Source: Lampris incognitus
Taxonomy: Eukaryota; Chordata; Actinopteri; Lampriformes; Lampridae
NCBI RefSeq assembly: GCF_029633865.1
Contig: NC_079215.1
Span: forward strand, 53,839,698-53,903,697
Length of the DNA stretch: 64,000 nt
Direction of reading: 5' to 3'
The notes under the pieces were generated by a model. It saw only the letters and a program-made list of their open reading frames with translations. It made no database searches and was not told the DNA's origin. Shown here piece by piece: positions 13,179 to 23,623 of this stretch. Within the stretch, counting starts at the first letter, position 1. Each line of letters begins with the position of its first letter. The position numbers and the translations under genes were made by a program.

Positions 13179-16100
13179 ATATATTTTGCTATTTTTATAT
13201 ATTCTGCTCTGTTGTTACTTTTAATTAATCAGTGTTTATGGCACTTTATATATTTTACTAACTCAGTTTTAAACTTGTTTGTACTTTTATAAAATTTGCC
13301 TGTACTTTTATTTATTTATTTTTTGTGAGGGGGGGGATTTTATTGATTTCATTGTTTTATTGTGTGAAGCACTTTGTGTTACATGTGTTTGTATGAAAAG
13401 TGCTATCCAAATAAAATCTGATTGATTGATTGATTGATAGTAGTAGTAGACACATGCCATGTGCAGAGGGACAAAATTAAGAAATACTACCGTAAAATTT
13501 CTTAAATTTCAGGATTTTGGCAGTCAGTTATACTGCGTGAGACACCACGGTGTCAGATTGTTGAGACTTTTTGATGTTTAGGAAGAACCATGGTAAGTAA
13601 GTAGAAAGTTCAATCAGGTTATTTGATCATTTAGTTATAGTCTAACATATCAGGTTTTGTTATTCTGAGCTTTTTAACATACATTTTACACATTCTGAAA
13701 TACATTCCACACAAAAACGCAAACTGGGCAGTCACTGTTTATTTAATTTTTTTCTTTTGATCAAGGATGTTTACTGTATTCCTTATAGGGTTAGTCTTTT
13801 GAAAAATTACTAAACAGAGTCCCCTATAGGCGAAATAACGTCACTTTTAAGGCGGAATAGAAAATTCGAATAAGCTGTTGAATAAGAAGCCAAGTTCAGC
13901 CTCGCTGGATGCCAGAGGTGAATTATAGGTTTTTTGGGGTTTTTTTTTTTTTAATACAAGAATGTTTTCTTGTGTAGGGCCGTGCATGTCCTCAAGTGTC
14001 TGCTCAAACCTTTGTGTGTCTCTGCATGTGTAGGATGAGAGGAACCAGGTCTTGACCACCTACTTGTGGATCAGGCAAATCTGGCACGATGCCTACTTGA
14101 AGTGGGACAAGGAGGACTATGACGGCCTGGAGGTGATACGCATTCCCAGCGACCTAGTCTGGAGGCCAGACATTGTACTCTACAACAAGTCAGTAACTTG
14201 GAGAGGGGGAGGCAAAGAGAAAGAGAAAGACAGTAATGACAAAACTTGAAGTAACAAGATAAAAAAAGGAACTAAACAAACGGCACAACTTTATATTAAT
14301 TTTGCAGGCAATATTTTGTGGGTGGTTACTTTCTTTCTACCTGTATGCTTATGCATTGAAATCTTTTATACGTGGATTTTGTTGTGTGCACGTGCTCACA
14401 TACATGCTGGATTTAGCGCATATCCCCCCCTACGTTTGCCTCTTTATATCGCTATAGAGCAGATGATGAGTCGTCGGGGCCCGCTGACACAAATGTGGTG
14501 CTGCGCTACAATGGGGAGATCATCTGGGACTCTCCAGCCATCACCAAGAGCTCCTGTGTGGTGGATGTCTCCTACTTCCCCTTTGACTGGCAGCAGTGCA
14601 ACCTAACCTTTGGCTCCTGGACCTACAATGGCAACCAGGTGCACAAACCACAGATGATACAAGCGATGAGAGGGAACACAATATTGTTTGTCCCTGTTTT
14701 TGTTTTTTGACAAACACATGGATGCAGGGACTAGCAATCACACATGGACACACGTGTGCTCAGTGCGACTGGAAACAAATTGTGTGTGTGTGTGTGTGTA
14801 ATGCATAACTGACAGTGTGTTTCTGTGTGTCCCAGGTGGACATTACCATGGGGATGAACAGTGGTGACCTGTCAGACTTTGTGGAGAACGTGGAGTGGGA
14901 GTGCCATGGCATGCCGGCAGTTAAAAACGTCATCATGTACGGCTGCTGCTCCGACCCTTATCCCGACATCACCTACACCCTGCACCTTAAGCGCCGCTCC
15001 TCCTTCTACATCTTCAACCTCCTACTCCCCTGCTTCCTCATCTCGTTTCTGGCCCCGCTGGGCTTCTACCTGCCGGCCGACTCAGGGGAGAAGGTTTCTC
15101 TGGGGGTCACCGTGTTGTTGGCCCTCACGGTTTTCCAGCTCATGGTGGCTGAGAGCATGCCACCGTCTGAGAATGTGCCCTACATAGGTGAGTGGCAAAG
15201 CCTATACCATCCATCCATCCATCCATCCATTACCCAAACCGCTTATCCTGCCCTCAGGGTCGCGGAGATGCTGGAGCCTATCCCAGCAGTCACTGGGCAG
15301 CAGGCGGGGAGACACCCTGGACAGGCCACCAGGCCATCACAGGGCCAAAAGCCTATACCATAAAAGAAATTTATATATTTTCAAGCGAATATTCAGGAAT
15401 TTCTTTAGTTATTTTACACCATTCACTGCTTAAAGCTGCCAAGAGACTTTTTCACGGATTATTTATCAGTCTCAGTTTGATTTTGATGCCTCGATATGAT
15501 CAGCGTAAGCACACAAGATCATCTGCTAGGAGATTAGGGACTGCTATATAGTGATTTCAAATGCTTGTCTCTGGGTCAGATTCCCGTATTTATGATGCAC
15601 AGGTGGGATAAATAGCCACAATTAAAGATACATTACCCCATATATTGCAAATACCTATTTTTCCAAAACACTGCTATGTCTCTTCTTCTTCTCTTCAAGA
15701 CAAACACAACAGCTACTGGAGGCTGAATGTAGAGCTTGTGACTAGAAATGTATAATACAAAACAGTCATTCTACCGCTTTTGTCCATGGGGGCAGAAAAC
15801 CCAGATAGCAAAATTGCTGTGGCCCGGACCCGTCCCACACTCGACACTTCATCCGGCCCACATACCGCATGGAATGATGCCACATATTTGTCAAAGGTGG
15901 CCCATTTTTGTTTAGTGATAGTTGGGCCATATTCACCATTTACCACACGGGCCACTTCAGTGTCACATCAGGGTCACATGGGCCACTTCAGGGTCACATG
16001 TTGCCGAGAGCACAGCGTCTTTGCCAGAAAGGCCCACATTTGATTTGGCATATTTGGGCCATATTTGCTATTATACATGTGGGCCAATTCAGGCTCACAT

Positions 16101-19100
16101 CCATTTTGTCAGGGCCAGAAGAAGGCCATCAGTGCCGCATCATTTGCGGAAGTGGCCCACATCCGGGTGCTATCTGGGAAAGTAAAAAAAAAAACCTCAT
16201 AGCAGTTTTAAAGCTCTGATTTCTGGAAGTGCATTAGGTGAATTACAGATCAAAATCAGTTAAACCTCTACATGACTGGAAGTATATGTACTGCCTTGAA
16301 GTATTTGTATATTAGCTTTAATATCTGTTGGGGCCTATTTACTGTGGCAAATCTTTCTAGATGAGTTGTTGAGTCAAATATGTATGTGAGACTGAGAAAG
16401 GTTAAGGCATTTGCGCGTGATAATTATCTCTTCCGTGTCACTTCTGTCTTCTCTCTGTCCACGCCTACAGGAAAGTACTACATAGCAACCATGACAATGA
16501 TCACCGCCTCCACATCTCTCACAATCTTCATCATGAACATCCACTTCTGTGGCGCTGAGGCCAAGCCAGTCCCTCATTGGGCCAAGGTCCTTATCATAGA
16601 TTACATGTCAAAGATCTTATTCGTCTATGAGGTGGGGGAGAACTGCACCACACCGGAGAGCGAGAGAACCCCACTCTACTCCGAGGAACCCATGGGCGAG
16701 AAGAGCTGTTACCACGGCGATCGTTTCCACGACAGCCTCTACCATCACGACACGGACCCCCACCAGTACAGCAACGGCCACGCGCCGCACCGCCACGGCA
16801 AGCGGCAACAGAACCACAGCAACCTCCGCCAGGCGAACGGCCACGTCAACAACGGCAGCCACCACTTCAACAACCACAACAACCACACGTCGGGAGTGGG
16901 GAGGGCCGAGGGAAAGAGGGAGCCCCCGCGGCACTACCACCGCATCCAGCGGGAGGAGCTGGACTTCCAGGCACCTCCTCTGGAAAACCTCCAGCACCTG
17001 AACGGGGTGCTGAAGGACCAGCTGCTGTTCCCCCCCGAGAAACGGATCGCAGCTTGCCCCTGCAGCTGCTCCTGCCCGCAACACAAACAGGTGAACCACC
17101 AAAGCATGTTTTTGTTTCCCTTTTTAAATACTTCACGATTAACAAGTAGTTTACCCATGCATTTAGGCTTAGGGCTTAAAATTAAGGGAGATTGTTTTTC
17201 TTTAAGCTGTGATAACTTTTTTCATAGTAAAGTTATGTCCATTCTCCGAACCGCTTGTCCTGCTCTCTGGGTCGCGGGGATGCTGGAGCCTATCCCAGCA
17301 GTCAGGCGCCCTGGACAGGCCGCAAGGCGCCCCCCCCCCCCACACACACACACACGGTGGCACAGTGGTTAGTGCGGTGGCCTCACAACAAGAAGGTTCT
17401 GGGTTCGAGCCCCGGGGTTTGTCCTACCTTGGGGGTCGTCCCGGGTCGTCCTCTGTGCGGGGTTTGCGTGTTCTCCCCGTGTCTGCGTGTTTCTTCCGGG
17501 TGCTCCGGTTTCCTCCCACAGTCCAAAGACACGTAGGTGAGGTGAATCGGCCGTACTAAATTGCTCATAGTAAAATATTAACTTTTCATTGTTATTACTG
17601 TTTCAATTGTGCCGTTTGAGACGAAATGACACATTCGTCTTCACTTGAGACCTTTCGCTATTGCTATTCTAATCGCTGGCGTAATGGTAAATACGCTGGC
17701 GGGAAACGTTAGTATCATATGGGAAGTGACGCATTTTACGTAACATCCGGTTTCCCTTAGTAGACGCCAGAGGCCCAGTGGACGCTGATGCTAACTTGCC
17801 CGGGGATTTAGAATTGTGTCTTTTTTTCGTTAATGTAGTTTATGAAGAACGCAGATTATTTACCAATAAAAAGACGTTATTACCATTCCACTTGTTTGCG
17901 TTGTTGATCCACCGTGTGCACGCTTTTTTTGTTGTCCGATGTCGACTGCAGAATGAGACTGCAGTTGCGAATTCTGACCAGGGTGCTGTTATTGTGCGAT
18001 AAGCTATCACGTGGACTTTTAAAAATGAATCTTATCACATTTGCGGGCTTATTTAATTGCTTCAAAAGAGATCCAGGATTTTCAAGACTCAAAACTAAAG
18101 TGAGCAAGTAGCATGACAACTTCCGGCCCTGAACGTTGACCGCTACCAATTTTCAAAAGGTAGAGGCTAGTTCCCATCGATGCAGAGAACGGAAATGGGA
18201 GTAGAGAAAGGTCAACTGAGCATGCGCGAAATGCCTCTACCGTGCTTCCACACGTCCCGCCTAGCATCCAGGCGCTGGGATTCTAGGAAGACGCACCTCT
18301 ACTCTGCGTCTGATTAGCTAACTTTAACCCTAACCCCGCCCTAACCTTAACCTACCCAAACAACGGAGGCAACGAGTACTTGCGCATGCTCAGTTGATCG
18401 TTCTCTGCAGCGATGGGAACTAGTGTAAACTACTAATAAAACACGTTAGTCCCTAGCTAACAGGTTTGACCGTTTAGCCGAGCGGTTAGTGACGTCGCTT
18501 TGTGGTGCAGTACACCTCGTATCGAATACCGCACCGGGCAAGAAACTAATTAATTACACTAGCCTCTACCATTTTCAAAACCACGTATCTCTCCCCACTA
18601 ACAGTGGGTAGGAATACATCTTTGAAATAGAAAGTTTAATTTTTTTCGTGTCGATCTGAAGAAAATCAAACCAATCTTGAGCAAAGTTATGGTCGGGAAA
18701 CAATTCTGACCTTTTCATGACCCTGACCAGATTGCCTGCTAAATTTAAGGGACAGTGGCCCGTCTTCCCTGAAATGTAATGGGAGTTTGGTGCGGATATG
18801 TTTTTGGTAGAGTTGTTGACTGATGAACATACTGACAAACAGATGTGGAACCGGCACCATAAAAATATCCCTCGGGGAGGTGTAATGAGCCGCACAGATG
18901 GGTAGTTTCGTCTGAAGGCATGCCCTGCAGGCAGGGATGGAGGGCAAGCAAGGTAGTGATTCTGTTAGGTCAACAAGCTTTGCCCATCATCAAGTTTTGT
19001 TTTTTTTTTGTTTTTTTGGGGGTCTTTTTAGACGAGAACGAGGAAGAGCGTGAGGCTTTTCCGGTACATCAGGCCTGTTCAATTTGTCTCTTTCAGGTTG

Positions 19101-19267
19101 TGAGGAACATCCAGTTCATTGCCAACTGTTTCCGTGAGCAGAGAGCTACTTGCGCCAAGGGAGCGGAGTGGAAGAAGGTTGCCAAGGTGATGGACAGGTT
19201 TTTCATGTGGATCTTCTTCATCATGGTTTTCCTTATGAGCATCCTCATCATCGCCAAGGCATCTTAA
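6304..19267 (+). CDS. chrna9/10: Nicotinic acetylcholine receptor subunit, alpha9/alpha10 clade (7 exons)
   Basis: This is a pentameric ligand-gated cation channel subunit. In vertebrates this clade forms the hair-cell efferent receptor. Coding exons are 6304-6349, 6541-6686, 14034-14188, 14458-14638, 14836-15187, 16471-17090 and 19097-19267. All junctions are GT-AG and phase-compatible, giving 556 codons plus stop. Visible in order: a signal peptide (about residues 1-20); the extracellular domain with Cys-loop C149-C163 ([15 protein letters not shown]); the alpha-defining vicinal cysteines C213-C214 ([10 protein letters not shown]); M1 about 234-255; pore helix M2 about 262-281 ([16 protein letters not shown]); M3 about 297-315; a long His/Asn-rich cytoplasmic loop; and M4 about 531-553, ending IIAKAS. 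From memory the sequence most resembles fish alpha9-II; alpha9 versus alpha10 orthology is not settled here. Introns 2, 5 and 6 contain transposons, but no exon is damaged. Confidence 0.93.
6541..6686 (+). CDS. chrna9/10: nAChR exon 2: N-terminal helix and first beta strand
   Basis: The acceptor is TTTCTGTCAG and the donor ATG|GTGAGT. It encodes [14 protein letters not shown] and [17 protein letters not shown], characteristic of the alpha9/10 N-terminus, including an N-glycosylation sequon (NVT). Confidence 0.9.
7110..7525 (+). repeat. Left arm of a large inverted repeat in intron 2
   Basis: This segment is an imperfect reverse complement of 13485-13890. Both arms share CCTATAGGGGACTC, CAAAAAGTCTCAACAATCTGACAC and AAAAAGCTCAGAATAAC. 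A shorter direct copy of part of it follows at about 7550-7690. It is probably one half of a foldback element whose centre was filled by later insertions. Confidence 0.75.
7690..8400 (-). pseudogene. Non-LTR reverse transcriptase fragment (L2/Rex-like)
   Basis: On the minus strand the motif [16 protein letters not shown] (the RT catalytic YADD, near 8343-8357) is followed by degraded thumb-region coding sequence with VKWTAFF-like and [17 protein letters not shown] motifs. Stops and frameshifts are frequent. It lies in intron 2 of the nAChR gene, opposite to the gene. Confidence 0.65.
8401..8600 (+). mobile_element. RTE-like LINE 3' end with GTA tail
   Basis: It encodes the ME(L)[17 protein letters not shown]-type C-terminus in broken frames, with [13 protein letters not shown] at the end and a GTAGAAGTAGTA tail. 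A longer minus-strand relative is at 27895-28107. Short trinucleotide tails at the 3' end are a known property of RTE-type LINEs. Confidence 0.65.
8640..13440 (+). mobile_element. L2-clade (Maui-like) LINE, nearly full length, decayed
   Basis: The ORF1 region (about 8880-10230) has an SGNH-esterase-like segment with [11 protein letters not shown] and [17 protein letters not shown]. The ORF2 region starts near 10233 with [13 protein letters not shown] (endonuclease). RT follows with [15 protein letters not shown] and [14 protein letters not shown] near 11925-12060, and the C-terminal block [15 protein letters not shown] near 12800. The 3' end has a (TG)n run (about 13127-13174) and an AATAAAATCTGATTGATTGATT tail. 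Frameshifts and stops mean it is inactive. A SINE splits ORF2 at about 10500. It occupies intron 2 of the nAChR gene, same strand. Confidence 0.85.
10497..10625 (-). mobile_element. Short tRNA-derived SINE (family C) inside the L2 ORF2
   Basis: On the minus strand it has box A TTTAGTCGACTGGTTAACG, box B GGGTTCGCGTCCC and a 3' end ATTCGCTACAATA. The same tail and boxes occur at 34630-34775. L2 endonuclease coding sequence resumes on both sides, so the SINE came after the LINE. Confidence 0.75.
13485..13890 (-). repeat. Right arm of a large inverted repeat in intron 2
   Basis: It is a reverse-complement partner of 7110-7525. It lies immediately upstream of exon 3 and includes the reverse of the CCTATAGG and AACAATCTGACAC blocks. 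About 6 kb of LINE sequence separates the arms. Confidence 0.75.
14034..14188 (+). CDS. chrna9/10: nAChR exon 3: loop D region
   Basis: It encodes [17 protein letters not shown] and [16 protein letters not shown], the conserved family signature (WRPDIVLYN). The acceptor is TGTGTAG and the donor AA|GTCAGT. The exon ends after two bases of the Lys codon. Confidence 0.93.
14458..14638 (+). CDS. chrna9/10: nAChR exon 4: Cys-loop
   Basis: It encodes [19 protein letters not shown] and the 13-residue Cys-loop between C149 and C163. The acceptor is CTATAG and the donor CAG|GTGCAC, so the exon ends in phase 0. Confidence 0.9.
14836..15187 (+). CDS. chrna9/10: nAChR exon 5: CC pair, M1 and M2
   Basis: It encodes the ligand-binding loop C ([10 protein letters not shown]), M1 and the pore-lining M2, ending in VPYI. 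The acceptor is TCCCAG and the donor TAG|GTGAGT, phase 1. The M2 border GEKVSLGVT with Glu at the inner ring is typical of cation-selective channels. Confidence 0.95.
15197..15352 (-). mobile_element. DANA/mermaid-like SINE (family A), 3' fragment
   Basis: It starts with (CCAT)n and reads, in reverse, AACCGCTTATCCTGC through CCTATCCCAGCAGTCA to the GGCCATCACAGGGCC block. The tRNA-related head is missing. It begins only 10 bp after the exon 5 donor of the nAChR gene. Confidence 0.8.
15800..16178 (+). mobile_element. CCCAGATAGCA MITE, copy 2 (nAChR intron 5)
   Basis: It begins CCCAGATAGCAAAATTGCTG and ends GGGTGCTATCTGGG. The inverted ends are intact over about 11 bp. The body is homologous to 3375-3756 and 60878-61306. 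Confidence 0.8.
16471..17090 (+). CDS. chrna9/10: nAChR exon 6: M3 and cytoplasmic loop
   Basis: It encodes [15 protein letters not shown]3, then about 180 residues of M3-M4 loop. The loop is very rich in His, Asn and Arg and ends [13 protein letters not shown] at the donor CAG|GTGAAC. The amphipathic start of the loop ([15 protein letters not shown]) is conserved. The remainder is low-complexity. Confidence 0.9.
17238..17330 (-). mobile_element. Family A SINE, 3' fragment
   Basis: In reverse it carries AACCGCTTGTCCTGC to CCTATCCCAGCAGTC and the CTGGACAGGCCGC block, then stops at a poly-C run. An oppositely oriented 5' part follows directly at 17352. Confidence 0.75.
17352..17570 (+). mobile_element. 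Family A SINE, 5' part
   Basis: The head GGTGGCACAGTGGTTAGTGC has box A; GGGTTCGAGCCCC is box B. The conserved TTTGCGTGTTCTCCCCGTGT and TCCTCCCACAGTCCAAAGAC blocks follow. The sequence ends after CGGCCGTACTAAATTGC, lacking the 3' third. It lies in nAChR intron 6. Confidence 0.8.
18165..18428. repeat. Inverted-repeat MITE, about 260 bp
   Basis: Arms share CTAGTTCCCATCG, TGCAGAGAACG and CAACTGAGCATGCGC in opposite orientation (about 18166-18232 and 18378-18425). The short central part includes a TTAACCCTAACCCC-like stretch. No coding capacity. Confidence 0.65.
18463..18548 (+). mobile_element. tRNA-derived SINE (family C), degenerate
   Basis: It reads TTTAGCCGAGCGGTTAGTGACG (box A like), followed about 35 bp later by TATCGAATACCGCACC (box B like). 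It matches the layout of the copy at 34630-34775 but is shorter and more diverged. Confidence 0.5.
19097..19267 (+). CDS. chrna9/10: nAChR exon 7: MA helix, M4 and stop
   Basis: It encodes [15 protein letters not shown], the pre-M4 amphipathic helix, then [14 protein letters not shown] (M4), with a TAA stop at 19265-19267. The acceptor is TCTTTCAG. Confidence 0.93.
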   Translation, partial: VVRNIQFIANCFREQRATCAKGAEWKKVAKVMDRFFMWIFFIMVFLMSILIIAKAS

Positions 19268-19276
19268 AAGCCTTGT

Positions 19277-19407
19277 CATCATCATCATCATCATCATCAT
19301 CATCACTTATTGACGGACTGAGCCAGACTCACCTCCTGTGAAATGTGTTTTATTTTCAGGCGTCATCCAATGTTGATAATACAGTAAAACAATCAAAACA
19401 AACTTCT

Positions 19408-19461
<54 letters not shown>

Positions 19462-19462
19462 T
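19277..19462. repeat. (TCA)n and (TG)n microsatellites in the nAChR 3' UTR region
   Basis: About ten TCA units at 19277-19306 start 9 bp after the stop codon. A long (TG)n run lies at about 19410-19460. Both are within what should be the 3' UTR or just downstream. Confidence 0.8.
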
Positions 19463-19856
19463 ATGTGTGTGTGTTTGTCTACGTGAGTGCTTGTCTAAAG
19501 GTTCATAGATCCTTTCTGTTGTGACACAAAGAAAACGGGACCACTGCATCTGTATGAACTCTTGGATGTACTTTAACACATGCAGAGAATCTCACGCAGG
19601 TCAGTCATTTCACGACGCCTTATAGACAGTGTGAGGGAGCAGTGGAACGGAAAATCGATACAGGTCTTGACTGGAACATACATGGCTTCTCCAATATTCA
19701 TGATCCAACACACAGACGGGCAGCCCCACTGTATAGGCATTAAGTTACTTAAATTACATTTTAACCAGCCAGCTGGTGCAGCAGTACAACAGTAGAATAA
19801 GCTTTGGAGTCGAGGATGCCAGCATTCCCTGCAACCACTGGTCAGGTTCCCAGACA

Positions 19857-19862
19857 ATAAAC
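19857..19862 (+). terminator. Possible nAChR polyadenylation signal
   Basis: This is an AATAAA hexamer about 590 bp downstream of the stop codon. No other canonical hexamer was noticed between 19267 and here. Position only; no independent support. Confidence 0.3.
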
Positions 19863-20379
19863 CAGAGAAAATGGTGCGTGCTAAATGTGTAATTCGTAAG
19901 TGAACCGTGCAGAGGACGTACATTTTTTCCCCTTGTTTTGGACCAGCAAGTACAGTAAATATCCCAAACCCTCTTATACGCAGACACATTGGCAGAATGG
20001 TAGTCGTTCAGTGGATGTGAAATGACTCCCTACCGAATGACGCAATATTTTAAACGGAAACGTCTGTCGTTCCGTCCAATCACTGACACAATAAATCAGC
20101 CCAAGGCTTGGAGTTAAACCTTTTGGACAAACCTTACAAAGATGTTAACATATCAATAAAATGTTTGATATGTCATTGATAAAGTCGTTTGGCGACCGAT
20201 ACTAATTTATATAACTAAAAAGTGAAGTTAAGAAATTAATTTGAGGTGCTCATAAGGGTCTGGTGTACATTATTGTAGAAAATCAATCTTAAAAAGAAAT
20301 GTATGTTTATTCTGACGACTGTAAGCGCAATGTCCACGGCGATAAATACCTTTTCTAGATGAGTGGTTATAACCATGTC

Positions 20380-21870
20380 CCATCAACCACAAACTGATTT
20401 TCCCAAAGCTGGTTTGTTGAGACGTCATGGAGACGTCATGTTTCAGTTGAGGCTGGAGGAGGCAGCTGTCACAGGTCTGTTGCCTTTCTACCCCTCTGTC
20501 CTGGATGCATGGAAGCTCCTGAAGGCCTCCGGGGAGCCTGCCGCTATGGCTGCTCTGTGGCTGTTTGAGGAGCCACCGTTTTGCAACAGCTTCATTCAGG
20601 CTCCGGGCCCTGTCCTCAGCCAGCATATGATCTCCTCTGAAGGAGGCCGGATGTGTGAAGCTGGGACATCCGCTGACACCCGCGGGGACCCCGCAACAAC
20701 GCACCAAGATCAGACCCAGGTTGTTAAGTCATGTTATCAAGGAGGTTTGTGCGTCTCTCTTCCAGAGAACCTGAGGACATTTACGATGGAGAACCGTGAG
20801 CTGGCTGGCCATTGGGAGGAAGATGTGGATTATAGCTTTCCACAGTTGACTGTCTCTCCTAATGTGGGGGAGTGGCCGGAGGTGGAGGGCCGACTCCGTT
20901 CTTTCACGACCCCACGGCTGGACAAGTTTGAGGACCTGGGTGAAAAGGCAACTTACATCCCGTGTGTGAAGGTGAGGCATTTTCAGTCTCTGCAGGCCGT
21001 GAAAGCGTCGAGGTGGTCGGAGTTTTTTGGTCCAGGCTCTTCCCCAAAAGGCTGCTGGCGGTCCCTTGTATAAGCTACCGGCTGAAAAATGGTCGGCTGA
21101 CTTACAGCGGAGGATTGTGCATGGATCGATAGCCTCGAACAGACACAGAGCGCACCTGGATCCTGATCGCAGGGAGGCATGTCTTTTTTTGTTCCCATTG
21201 TGAACCTCTAAACACATTTATTTGTCCAGTGTCCGAAGTTGGTGGGTGTGTTTGATTTTCTTTAAGGGGCTGGTTGTTAGCCTTGGGGGAGGCTTTTCCA
21301 TTTCAGTTGTTTGTGTATGGTCCCCAATACCTAGCCAGGAAGAATTAGCCATCTGACTGAGCCGTAAGAACAGGGCCCGGGCGGTGGGCTGTGTGGTGGA
21401 CCCTGTGCAGGTTCTTAAAGGACTGCCGAAGGCTTGGCCCAGGGTGGCGTATGCCTACTACAAAATGGTAAACAACTTAGAAGCCTTCAGCCTTAAATGG
21501 GCAATAGGGGGAGTATTTTGCTCAGGGAGCGATGATGAAGAGCTGGTTTTCTGTTTTTAATTTGTGTAACAAGGGTGAGTCCAGGCTGCTTATTTGGCTT
21601 ATGTTGTATTTATTTTATTTATTCTGTAAATTGTGTAAACACAATATCCATTGCACGTTGTCCGTCTTGGGAAAGGGATCCTTCCTCTGTTGCTCTCCCT
21701 GAGGTTTCTCCTATTTTTTTCTCCCTGTTAAAGGTTTTTTTTGGGGGGGGGGAGTTGTTCCTCATCGGATGCAAGGGTCTAAGGACAGGAGGTTGTGTTG
21801 CTGTAAAGCCCCCTGAGGCAAATTTGTGTTTGTGATGTTGGGCTATACAAATAGAGTTGACTTGAGTTTG
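20380..21870 (+). mobile_element. Tx1-like (L1 group) LINE, 3' fragment
   Basis: The coding part (about 20400-21330) encodes the C-terminal region of ORF2 downstream of RT. LLPFYPSVLDAWKLL and LRLEEAAVTGL, then FPQLTVSPNVGEWPEVEG, match the layout of the Tx1 ORF2 tail. Frameshifts occur near 21070. The 3' UTR ends with a conserved CTCCCTGTTAAAGG / CAAATTTG / GGGCTATACAAATAGAG block. That block recurs alone at 31795-31976 in reverse. 5' truncated. Confidence 0.65.
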
Positions 21871-21924
21871 AAAACCTGTTTGTTGGTATAAACACTTTGT
21901 TTTGAACTACACTCTTTTCTCTTT

Positions 21925-21948
21925 TTTTCTGTTCATTCATTCTTTTGT

Positions 21949-21991
<43 letters not shown>

Positions 21992-22182
21992 CTTGTTTCT
22001 CTCTTTCTTTCTTTCTCTTGTTTCTCCATTCATTCATTCATTCATTCATTCATTCATTCATTCATTCATTCATTCATTCTTTCTCTTGTTTCTCTCTTTC
22101 TTTCTCCTGTTTCTCCATTCATTCATTCATTCATTCATTCATTCATTCTTTCTTTCTTTCATTCTTTCTTTCTTTCTTTCAA
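21925..22182. repeat. (TTTC)n / (ATTC)n compound microsatellite
   Basis: Alternating blocks of TTTC and CATT repeats interrupted by TCTTGTTTCTC. Open frames of Phe/Leu/Ser or Ile-His-Ser repeats across it are artefacts. Confidence 0.95.
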
Positions 22183-23623
22183 CCCGGAACCATAGATCGG
22201 ACAGGTCACCAAACACAGGTTAAAGGTCACACAGCTGACTCACACAAAAACAAAAGAAGAGCCAGTTAAGTGGAAGGACAGAAAGTGGAAAATGAGAAGA
22301 GTGCCCATCAGTGGCGGCTGGTGGTAAACATTTTTTTTGGGGGGGGGGCAATTTACCTTGGCGCAGCCCACCTGACAGCTGCTTTAATGTCCACGCAGTC
22401 ACAGAGTTATTAACAACGACAATGTAGCCTATAGATTTTATCAGGGTTCGTAGACGGTGGATGATTGACAGTCCAGACGAGGCGTCGTGGTGGGTGTGAA
22501 CATGATTGACAGCCACGAGAATTGTCCAATCACATTAGATCAAAAAACATTAAAACAATACAAATTCGCTGCCAATAACAGTGGGATTGTCTGGGACGCA
22601 CAGAACTGCGCCCCCTGGAGAATCTGAAGAAACCAATCAGACAGCAGCCTCAGGTCACCTGCTTGCCACAAGTTTGAGGGCTTACATGAAGTATCCTTTG
22701 GCCGGCGCCCCTCACCCAGGAAGTGTTTTTTTTACCTTTATTTAACCAGGAGGGAATGTGGAACAGAAAGCAACACATAGTCAAGACAACAAAAGGAGTA
22801 AGGGCCAGCACTTCTCAGTGCAATTAAGTCACAGATGTAGGAAGGCAGTAGACCGAGGATTGCCTTATATATAAAAGTATACCACTGACTGAGCCTTCGG
22901 GTGGCCAGAGCAGGCCATCCCACCTGAGCATACAATTCACAGTGATGTGTCAATGATTTGCAATTAGTAATAAATCTCAAAGAAGAATGGTAGGCAGTGT
23001 CTAACGCGTGGAGACATTGAGCAGAAGCATTCATATACAAAAGATCTCCATAATCCAACACAGGTAAAAAGGTGGCAGCAACAAGTCGCCTATTTACATT
23101 TAAAGAAAAACACAACTTATTTCGAAAATAAAAACCCAGTTTCAGCCTCAGCTTTTTCCAGATGTGGCTTGAAAGTGAGGGAGTCATCAATCAGGACACC
23201 CGGGTATTTGTACACATTGACCACCTCTATTTCATTTCCCTCTAAAGTGGTTACTGAAGGGATAATTTGTGATATCTTCCTAGAATTGGAAATCGGCATA
23301 AGCTTAGTCTTATCAGCGTTTAGAACAAGTTTCAGTTGAAATAATGAGTGCTGGACAGCCACAAAGGCTTTCTGCAGGGATTCAATGGCCTGGACAACAG
23401 TAGATCCACAGCAATAAATAACTGTATCATCAGCATAAAAATGCAAATTAGCATCTGACACATGTAGACCAAAATCATTGATGTAAATAATAAATAAAAG
23501 GGGACCTAATACAGAGCCCTGCGGTACCCCCTTGTGGACAGTAACAAAATCAGAACACAGACCCTCATGTTTACCCAAAGGAATTGAATCAAGTGCAACT
23601 GGACTTGGTTATATATTCGTGAA

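Noticed and set aside
16617-17102. 161-codon antisense Val/Ala-rich frame over nAChR exon 6
   Set aside because: It is the complement of the His/Asn-rich loop coding sequence with no independent support.
18325-18352. Telomere-like TTAACCC / CTAACC stretch
   Set aside because: Only two or three imperfect units inside an inverted-repeat MITE; not a telomeric array.
19573-19989. 138-codon minus-strand frame downstream of the nAChR gene
   Set aside because: No domain, no splice context, and it lies in the presumed 3' UTR of the plus-strand gene.
20729-21217. 162-codon antisense frame over the Tx1-like LINE
   Set aside because: The plus strand carries the recognisable LINE ORF2 tail; the antisense frame has no motif.
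21902-22269. Phe/Ser/Leu and Ile-His-Ser repeat frames
   Set aside because: They arise from the (TTTC)n and (ATTC)n microsatellite.
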